DNA of 64,000 nt, from positions 1-64,000 of the forward strand of contig JAVYIG010004984.1 in the NCBI GenBank assembly GCA_035222895.1, read 5' to 3'. The position numbers and the translations under genes were made by a program. The notes beneath the pieces were generated by a model. The model was not told where the DNA came from and did no database searches. It was given only the letters and a program-made list of their open reading frames with translations. Positions 56,289-64,000 of the stretch are shown in pieces. The number at the start of each line of letters is the position of its first letter. Position 1 is the stretch's first letter. This DNA comes from Strongylocentrotus droebachiensis (lineage: Eukaryota; Echinodermata; Echinoidea; Camarodonta; Strongylocentrotidae).

Positions 56289-59200
56289 ATGGCTGACCCA
56301 GGAATGATGAGGGAAGACTTGACGACGTCTGAGCCCGCTGTACCTCGGCTGAACCTGGATGAACCTATGTTTGATCAGAACGTATACATGGGCAGAGCCA
56401 AACACTTTCTCATGGTCACCAATCCTCTCAACGTACTCCTCTCCAATGCACAGTTAGATGAGGCAAAGAAACTAGTCCAGTTATACAGGTATATTATGGA
56501 AGTTTAACTTATTGAATGGCCTTAAAGGACAAGTCCACAGGCATATCCAGTTAACAACTTAATTATTCATTCCCCTTGTAAATTTGATGTTTTTTGTGTT
56601 TTTCATAACTCATGAATGAAATTTGAACTGGATGAATTATGGCCTTTGTCCCCAAACTTACTGAAATATCACCCCACCCCAATTTTCCCTCCAACTAGCT
56701 CCTGATCTGTAATTTCCTTCTTTAGGACAAATTTGTTTGAAAATTTTCGGAGATCCGCCCAAGAAACAAATATATATTGGTTAAGGGTTGCTTCTAGTTT
56801 GTGCACTTTGTATCTATGAATGAAAAGGGGCTTTATAAATATAATATTATTATTATTATTATAATTATTATAGGGAAGGGAAAGAGCCAGCAGGAACGTC
56901 TAACGATGAAGTCTGGACGGCGAAGTATCGTTATGATTCGGCATTCCATCCGGACACTAAGGAGAAGATGATGCTGATTGGTCGAATGTCCGCCCAGGTT
57001 CCCATGAACATGTGCATCACAGGCTGCATGATGACCTTCTACAGGTAAGGATTTTAAAAAGACAGGGAAAGATCTAAATATCCCTCCCCATATATCCCTT
57101 CCTTGTCCATTCATTCCCCCTCTCTCTCTCTCTCTCTTTCTCTCTCGCAATCCATTTAGTTAAATTTCATTAAAATGCCTCCAGCTTAACCCATCCCTCT
57201 TCCCATTGGGTATTTTCCCTGTCTCACCATCTCTATCACTTCTCTCCATCTGTCTTCCCCCTTTTTTTAAATCTCTCTTTAACAGTTAACTCTCCGCCTT
57301 TCTCTCTCTCCCTGTCTCCCTCTCTCCCTCCCTCTATTTCTCTTTCTCTTCTATTCTCTGCCTTCTATCACTGTCCCTCCCTCTCGCCATCCTTTTTTCA
57401 CTTTCCCAAATTTCCCTCTGCACTTTATTCCTCTGTTTGAAGTATAGAATACAAAGCTCACTATGTCTGAAGCGACATCAGGGCCCCTTTTCACAAAACT
57501 TGTCATCAGTGACAAATGACAGTTTTTGTTATAAGCTAGTGAAATCCTTGCTTCTGATTGGTTATCAACAGATGTGTCACTGATATTTGTCATTTGTCAT
57601 GGAAAAAAGGCTTTGTGAAACGGGTCTCTGGTGTAGTACACCGGTTTTATTTGCTTTATGCTGGTACAATAGCAGATGATTTATGATAGACATTGAGCAT
57701 TTTGAGGGCAAGTAAAATGATTTGTTTAATATGCAGAATTGCAGATATTAACAGGATGTAATGTTGCAGGTACCTGCACATTTAAATCATCATTTAAAGG
57801 ACCTTGGTAACAGAAGGTGCTTAATTATGATATCCGAGATTACTTATTACTACAGTGAAATCTGTATATAAAGACCACTCAAGGTAGACAACAAAAGTGG
57901 TCTTTATGAGCAGGTGGTCCTTACGTACAGGTCAATTTAATGCAAGTTTTGATGAGAAACCCATTCCAAGGAAAACGCAAAATGAGGTCTTTGACTCTTT
58001 GTAGACAGGTGGTCTTTCTATGAGTGGTTGATAAAGCAGGTTTTACTGTATTTTTATCAATTTACATGCAAGTCACACTAAAGAGACCAAAATCTGGGAG
58101 GTGTTTCAAAAAGACTAAGATTGACTTTAAGTAAGACTTAACTATGGCAGGCCATTCATGCTTCTGTTTGCTCTTACCATATACTGGCTTCGGTCTCTGA
58201 AGGGGCGTATACAAATCATAGTCACAAATCTACAGAATTTACATTTTTTTATAGTTCATTATTGAAGGAAAAAATATTATCTAAAGATCATAATTGAGAG
58301 CCCAATGGCAAGAGCAACCAGAGGCATGAATGGCCTGCCATATTTAATTCCAACTTAAAGTCGATCTTAGTCTTTGTGAAACACCCCCAGACCAACGGAA
58401 GACAAAAAAAAGAAAATGATATTTCACCAAAAGGCCCAAATTATGCACATGTAGTTTGGCGTAGAATTGTTCAGTGGTCTGACCGAGGTGTTACTTCTTT
58501 TTCTTCTTTCTAGAACCACCCCAGCTGTATTATTTTGGCAATGGTTTAATCAGTCCTTCAACGCTGTCGTCAACTACACAAACAGAAGTGGAGATAAACC
58601 GATACCTGTCTCGTAAGTATAATATTTTCTTGGCTAGTCCAAATGAATTATTAACCGATGAAGGAGTGACACTCATACATTTTATTTGAACAACAAATTT
58701 AGACCATATCCTTCAGTGGTGAAATATGAAGGATTATCTATATTCAGTACTACTGGTAATGGTTTATTCATTCCTCTTGTAGTATCTTTTCATACTATAT
58801 TCAAATTCAAATTCAAATTTCTTTGATTTCAATCCAAACAGATAGGATCATTCTTAATTTTTATTTTATACATTGGATAACAAATTTCAAAGTTATAGTG
58901 TAACAACGATAATTGAGTGTGAGATTAAATATAACAATAACCAGGAATGTCACAAATTAACATACTACTACTTGTCTCACCTGAAATATAATATAGTGAT
59001 GAGAATAAATTATATTACTCGTAATACTATATTCAATTTTTTTTCCCTTATAAAGTGGAGGGTAAAGTGATAGTATGAAAATATACTTATATATATGTTT
59101 TATGATTACCAAATTTAGATGATCCCGACAACTCAACTCTATTCCTATTCCAAACTTGTGAGAGACAGTGAGCATGGGAAGACATTAAATAATGCTTTTA

Positions 59201-62200
59201 TCAATGAAATTGTATGCTAATGATCAACAGCCTCTCCAAATTTTGTTCTGATCCAGTTCCACTTGGAATAAAACTTTTTCTTTGTTTTGATGATAATGAT
59301 GATAGTAATATAATGGTAAGGAGATGATTTTAGGCAGTTGAGAAAAAGTATCAAGTGGTACAAAGTCAAGAACCTCTCATATTTGATAGAAACTAATTTT
59401 AATTCAAACAATTAACCTCCTTGAATTTAGGCGAGGGTTTTGTAAGTATAAAGATGTGGGTGTCAAGTTTCATCCCCCCCCCCCCAAAAAAAAAAAATGA
59501 AAAATGAAAATTGAAAAGAAAGTAATAAATAAATATATTTTTTTAAATTAAAAAAAAAACACCTTACAAACCAATTCCCAGGATTTCATGAACAAAAGCT
59601 TACTAGGGTTCAGAACTTTTAAAAAAGAAATTAAAAATAAATAAGTAAATGAATGAATGAATGAATTGATGAATGAATGAATGAATTGATGAATGAATGA
59701 ATGAATGAATGAACAGATAGATAGATAGATAGATGAATAAATGAATAAGTTCATAAATAAATGAATAGCAGGTAATTGAATAGAATGAATTGTAATATTT
59801 TGGGTAGAAAATTGTCTTACTAGTAATAGTCATGAAACGGGCAGTATGTCCACTGATTAATCAATCCCATTAATGTCAAATATTTGCCATTTTGTTCTCT
59901 TGCTCTGTTTTCAGGCAACTTGGGAAGTCGTATGCATTAGCCACTGTAGGGGCTGTAGGATCGGCGATAGGTCTTAACAGTTTAGTTAAGGTAAGCACCT
60001 TGAGGTACATGTATAGTAAGGGACTAGTCTGTCCAATAATTTCACATTATTTCGTCTGTCATCCCTCTTGACTCCCAATACACACAATAATACACTTCAA
60101 TTATTGTGGGATAGCCTGACAACGAATACTGAGAGCCGGCCGTTTATTCAGTATGAATGCTTAACAAACATTTCTTCTCATTTCCTTCACTGGAAACCGG
60201 ACCAATCATGGTCCAGGATAAAAAAACAGCTCTAGGTAAAACTCAACAGGCATAAAAAACTCTGGAAAACCTTTTTCAAACACAGTCATGTCGTAACACT
60301 ACATGACACAGCGCACTTTTATTGTAAATAAAAGTTATCGATCGAATTATGGACCGCTCCGCACGGTCCTCTCGTAGAGTATAAAAGACCCTTGCTTACA
60401 GTAGTTTTTATCACCTGACGAAGTATCGCAGTAGCATACGAAACGTCGTGATCTTTTAGATTCCTTATTGACTACATTGCGAGACAAACGAATATCACTA
60501 GCGATATTATTTTCGATAAAAGTTGTCTCGTTGAAAGATCAAGCTAGAATAATTCAATTACACACTAATTCAAGCCACGCTCTGGTCTCAGTGGCAGAAT
60601 TAGCTCGCACACCTGTACGAGCTGCCTATGCAAATTACATTCCATTGGGGCACAGCCCCTGACCCAACATAAGTATGCATTCATTAACGATACAAACAAC
60701 ATTTGCCCGCTCTACAATCGTACCGCAGACAAATAATATTCTTTTCGCTTCTCTATTGGAAATATTTTAGTTTTTTTAAACCGTATAAACACATTATTTG
60801 TGAGTTATTCCAGTAAGCAAATAGTCACACTTCACATAATCCATGTGTGCCCTTGGTTTCAAATCTATCTAAATGTTTTATTGCATTCCAGTCGGCACCG
60901 GCTATCATCGGTAGGATGGTACCGTTCGCCGCTGTGTGCGCAGCCAACTGCATCAATATACCCATGATGAGGAGCGCCGAACTTGCCAACGGTATTCCCG
61001 TCTTTGACAAGGACGGTCACCGGGTCGGGAACTCTAAGAAAGCGGCGAAGAGCGCCATCACCCAGGTTGTGATATCGAGAATCTTCATGGCCATGCCAGG
61101 AATGTGTAAGTTTATTGCGTTGGAAAAGAAATAATTTGAATAGCTCATCAGTCCTTGTTCATACATACCATGGTAAATAGCTGTAAAAGAGAGGGAAAAT
61201 ATACATGTATAATATTTGACGACAAATACAAAACATAAAGTCTTTGTTTGTTTATTTGTTTCAAGTTCAAAAAATAATTCACATAATTGACAAAATTAAA
61301 ACATAATATAAAATATACTAAAAGTATCACATTATATAATCAATTCTTTGAAAAGACGTTGAAATTAAATGTATTGAATAGAAGGTAATACAGGGTGAAA
61401 TGTTCATGAGATATGGGCTTCTTCTTGTGCATGTGTTCTCGGTTTTGAATGATCGCTACAAAAACAAACAAAAAAGACAAGAACAACATGGAATCCAATG
61501 TACGATGAAATATAAACCTCACAATATGATGAAGAAAATATGCAAATGGTCATTTCAGTGTGTGCCCTTTGGCAGATTTTGCCCTATAAACAACTTGAGA
61601 GTCTGCATTTATTATACTGGTCTTATTTTAAAGGTATTACAGAGTTTTGGTAAATTTTGAAAATTGGCTGGATAGTGATTCTTTACAATTTTGATATATC
61701 TGGATGCCCCTATGGATGTATTATAAGCACTACAAAATTTAGTCCCTAAAATACTTCTGCTTTCGAGAAAAATTTAATATACAAATTTACCGGTGCTCCC
61801 GGTAAATTTTGATAAATTTTGAATAGTGCCTACGGCCATACGATGGTAGCTGCGACCATGAAAATCTCAGAATATGCAGTTGTGATATATATATTCCAAA
61901 AGGTAATAGCAAATTGGTTGATTTTAGTCAAAGAACATTGTTTTATAACTAAATTAATATATTGACCTTGAGAGGGCGCTATACAACATAAAGAGTTTAT
62001 CATTTACAATTTCATCCCTTTAGACTCGATTTCAACCATGACAACGATCACAGAATATTGTAAGATCGCATATGCTTCCAATATGTTCATTTGAACCAAA
62101 TTCATGACCCCATACCAAAACTTTGAATTACCTTTAAGTCCATTTTTTAAATGACATATATTGCACAGAATATGATAGTGATACATTTCCTTGATGCATG

Positions 62201-63939
62201 ACTATTGTCTGACAGATAATGTACATTGATATCCTTCATACATTTTCATATTTAATTTTTCTTTCAGTATTACCTGCCTTTGTAATGAACAAACTTGACA
62301 AGGGAACCTTTCTCAAGCGCTATCCATACCTTGGCGCTCCTATACAAGTATCAATGGTCGGCATCATGTAAGTGGTACTTCATATTACACAGTAGTGAAA
62401 GGGTTGCCTTTAGTTAGACATTGGATACTGGATTATGTAATCCAGACACTTGAAAAAGAAATAAATTCAAATTAAGGCTTATATGTACCAGCAGTTTGAA
62501 TTTTTGAATTCAGAACAGATGCATAATATCTTGGCCTCTGCGTTGTAAACTACAAAAACTATACTCTGTGTGTAACATGTTTTTTTTTTAATTTATCGGG
62601 CTGCTAAGAAAGCATATGTGTGCTTGTAAGTAGGCAACCAGGGGACTGATGGCTTTAAATCCTCTCTGAAAGACGTGGTTATGAGGATTAATGCCTGACA
62701 CAAAGGGCACTAGCGCAGAGACTTGGTTACGAACCCGGACCTCCAGGCTACATGTACGTGGTCACTTTTCTACTACTGACCCCCTATGCTTTTATAAGTT
62801 TAGCCTTAATTGGAGATTTATGTAAAGTGATAAGATCATTTTAGGAAAAAATTTCACTCGATTTAATTATTTGCTCTTGAATTGTTATTGAATGATAATG
62901 ACAAGGTTATTACTATGAAATTGTGATTTTGGATCTTCATGTATGTGTTGTTTTGTTTTTACAGGCTTTTGTTTGCCACACCAATGTGCTGCGCCTTGTT
63001 CCCACAAAAAAGGTAAAAATGTCAGAGACTTCAAAAGAAATACTTTAGATTATTTAAAAGCAATAATTAAGATGTTTTCTGAGCAACACTTAAAGGGATC
63101 GTTTAACAATGTTAAATCTGAGATACACGGCCCTATGTGTTATCACTGTCTGTGATATGGTGTAATATTGAAGCCCTAAAAAAATCGCGCTTCAAAATGA
63201 TCAAGAAGTGCCTCAAAAAAGTAAAAATCTTTGAGTGACCGGTTTTACCATACTCGTTTCCCCCAATAGACTTTAGTGTTATGAAAACCGTCAGGCGAAC
63301 GGTTTTCAAAATTTGTAATTCCAATCATAAATATCTTGATAATCAGACAGGCGATCGGCTTGTAAAAGTCATGGGGTTCCTGACTGACCTAACCTAAAGG
63401 TTTATAATTATCATTGCATCAAGAGCTAAATCCAGGATTTAGTTTCAGAATCTGAGACAAAGTTACCGGATCCCTTTAAGATGGTCTTTAAGTCTAAAAA
63501 TATCCAAGTGGAAATTCACGGGGGGGGGGGGGGGGGGGGGGGAGGTAGTCATTTATAAATGTAAAAGAATTGGTATCTGTACAAGTGTACAGGGTCATAC
63601 TGAAATTTAAACCCTAGTACTTAATTTAAAGGAGTCAGTAAAATGCAGTTTTAAGTACATGTATGACAGTGAGTGAATACAGTGGAAAACTTGAAATATT
63701 TACCAAGCATTATGCTCTACTCTAGATTCCTTCAAATGATTATTAATTCTTATCTTTTAATGCATGTTCTCTTTGATATATCTCTATACTAAAATATTAA
63801 TTTAAATGTTCCTTCCTTTACTCCTCTTTAAACTGTATCCAGCTCGTTGCCTGTAAGTAGTCTAGAAGAGGACCTACAGACGGGGATACAGAAGCGAGGT
63901 GGAGCTATAGACAGGGTCTACTTCAACAAGGGACTGTAA
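56289..63939 (+). CDS. SFXN1: Sideroflexin (SFXN1/3-like), 334 aa, eight coding exons
   Basis: Exons 56289-56488, 56874-57044, 58514-58612, 59915-59990, 60892-61105, 62268-62367, 62965-63012 and 63843-63939. The CDS is 1005 nt, all with GT/AG borders. Seen: ATG in AAGATGG context; [12 protein letters not shown] N-terminal region ([17 protein letters not shown]); [25 protein letters not shown] and [21 protein letters not shown] blocks; [22 protein letters not shown]; the CCALFPQK block; and the typical terminus RVYFNKGL. Family knowledge: sideroflexins are about 320-residue multi-pass inner mitochondrial membrane proteins; SFXN1/SFXN3 import serine for one-carbon metabolism. The usual HPDTG reads HPDTK here. 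Complete and intact. Whether it is SFXN1 or a pre-duplication SFXN1/3 co-orthologue needs a tree. Introns carry at least four MITEs and a microsatellite. Confidence 0.96.
57118..57370. repeat. CT-rich microsatellite
   Basis: (CT)n with CCCTCTCTCC interruptions in the second sideroflexin intron. The minus-strand Arg/Glu-rich frame through it is an artefact. Confidence 0.9.
57481..57632. mobile_element. GGGCCCCTTTTCACAAAACTTG-type MITE
   Basis: Left GGGCCCCTTTTCACAAAAC and right GGCTTTGTGAAACGGGTC are inverted. Inside, CAGTGACAAATGACAG and TGTCACTGATATTTGTCATT also pair. It resembles 25345-25490 at the ends. Confidence 0.75.
57853..58048. mobile_element. CAGTCAAACCTG-family MITE, copy 3
   Basis: Ends CAGTGAAATCTGTATATA and AAGCAGGTTTTACTG with TA on both sides. 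Interior AAGACCAC, GTGGTCTTTATGA and GTAGACAGGTGGTC words match copies at 10.1 and 14.6 kb. Confidence 0.85.
58098..58392. mobile_element. Inverted-repeat MITE with GGGAGGTGTTTC ends
   Basis: Left GGAGGTGTTTCAAAAAGAC, then AAGATTGACTTTAAGT; right ACTTAAAGTCGATCTTAG, then TTTGTGAAACACCCCC. Inner ATGGCAGGCCATTCATGC and GCATGAATGGCCTGCCAT also pair, giving arms of about 70 bp. Confidence 0.85.
58803..59183 (+). repeat. About 370-bp dispersed repeat, copy 2
   Basis: Same family and orientation as 49812-50182, in the third sideroflexin intron. Confidence 0.85.
59645..59770. repeat. (ATGA)n / (GATA)n tetranucleotide microsatellite
   Basis: Repeated TGAATGAATGAATGAAT, with a GATAGATAGATAGATAG segment at about 59716, in the third sideroflexin intron. 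Confidence 0.95.
60380..60532 (+). mobile_element. Probable Penelope-like/retroelement relic with TATA box and ribozyme-like motif
   Basis: TATAAAAG at 60380-60387 is followed 23 bp later by a hammerhead-like motif (60410-60452), then a hairpin bounded by GCGAGACAAACG and GTTGTCTCG (about 60479-60532). There is no reverse transcriptase nearby. The motif type is known from Penelope-like elements; assigning this relic to them is inference. Confidence 0.4.
60410..60452 (+). ncRNA. Hammerhead-ribozyme-like motif
   Basis: In order: ATCAC (stem I), CTGACGA (matches the CUGANGA core), GTAT...ATAC (stem II, 9-nt loop), GAAAC (core), GTC (matches the cleavage triplet), GTGAT (pairs with ATCAC). Stem III is essentially absent (GAAAC runs directly into GTC), as in the minimal hammerheads of Penelope-like elements, which are thought to work as dimers. 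Self-cleavage is not shown. Core conservation by chance is possible for a 43-nt motif, but the two matching stems argue against it. Confidence 0.45.
61632..62133. mobile_element. TTAA-flanked MITE, family 1, copy 2
   Basis: Ends AGGTATTACAGAGTTTTGG and CCAAAACTTTGAATTACCT, flanked by TTAA (61628-61631 and 62134-62137). Shares ACCGGTGCTCCCGGTAAATT, GAAAATCTCAGAATATGCAG and AACATAAAGAGTTTAT with 3477-3975. It lies in the sideroflexin intron before the LPAFVMNK exon. Confidence 0.88.
63520..63543. repeat. Poly-G tract
   Basis: About 22 G in a row in the last sideroflexin intron, one of many long G/C homopolymers in the window (others near 318, 14350, 30480, 43702, 45925, 46128). Confidence 0.9.
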
Positions 63940-64000
63940 GCAAGAGACTAGGTGTTGCCAATTTACAACCACAGGGTGAAGATAGTGATTCAATGCTAGT

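Noticed and set aside
60468..60662. 64-residue plus-strand frame in a sideroflexin intron
   Set aside because: It overlaps the retroelement relic and hairpin, with no family resemblance and no coding context.
1..64000. tRNA or rRNA genes
   Set aside because: I saw no cloverleaf-compatible A/B-box pair or rRNA-like block on either strand while reading, though a covariance-model scan would be the proper test.

Overview
This window is a nuclear segment of an animal genome. It has intron-rich genes with consensus GT/AG junctions, long introns crowded with miniature transposons, poly-G/poly-C tracts and microsatellites, and no bacterial features. The proteins (a ZIP13 zinc transporter, a run of secreted lipases, a sideroflexin) and the recurrent TACATGTA words and TTAA/TA MITEs point to a marine invertebrate deuterostome. 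A sea urchin or other echinoderm is my best guess, but the species is inference and not shown by the sequence.

Layout. (1) 1-14.1 kb: the 3' seven coding exons of an SLC39A13/ZIP13 gene (+ strand; earlier exons lie outside the window). Its introns hold foldback elements, MITEs, a Helitron-like insertion and a broken partial duplicate of its own fifth visible exon. (2) 14.1-20.9 kb: 3'UTR and gene-free DNA dominated by nested transposons (a TTAA-flanked MITE split by a 1.4-kb element, a 131-bp tandem array, and an intact second MITE copy in inverse orientation). (3) 21.2-47.3 kb: a cluster of five complete pancreatic-lipase-superfamily genes. A is on the minus strand, head-to-head with B; B, C, D and E follow on the plus strand. 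I reconstructed all exons by hand; every spliced CDS is an exact multiple of three, with a signal peptide and an intact Ser-Asp-His triad. All five have a very short lid and no C-terminal PLAT domain, which suggests secreted phospholipase A1-like enzymes rather than classical triglyceride lipases. (4) 47.3-56.2 kb: repeats plus the decayed relic of a protein-primed family-B DNA polymerase (Maverick/Polinton type), minus strand. (5) 56.3-63.9 kb: a complete eight-coding-exon sideroflexin (SFXN1/3-like) gene, + strand, again MITE-filled; one intron carries a hammerhead-ribozyme-like motif.

The three gene groups have no obvious shared pathway: ZIP13 moves zinc out of secretory-pathway vesicles, sideroflexin carries serine into mitochondria, and the lipases act outside the cell. 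The cluster looks like local tandem duplication. A and E (the outer genes) share a compact exon after the nucleophile exon, while B, C and D (the inner genes) share an exact seven-codon insertion there.

The items most worth following up are the short-lid lipase array and its two subfamilies, the ZIP13 exon duplicate, two hAT-type MITEs with perfect 8-bp target duplications inside lipase introns, the Tc1/mariner element with about 200-bp inverted repeats, the two subTIR-bearing elements that carry nuclear-receptor-like AGGTCA repeats, and the hammerhead-like motif at 60.4 kb.
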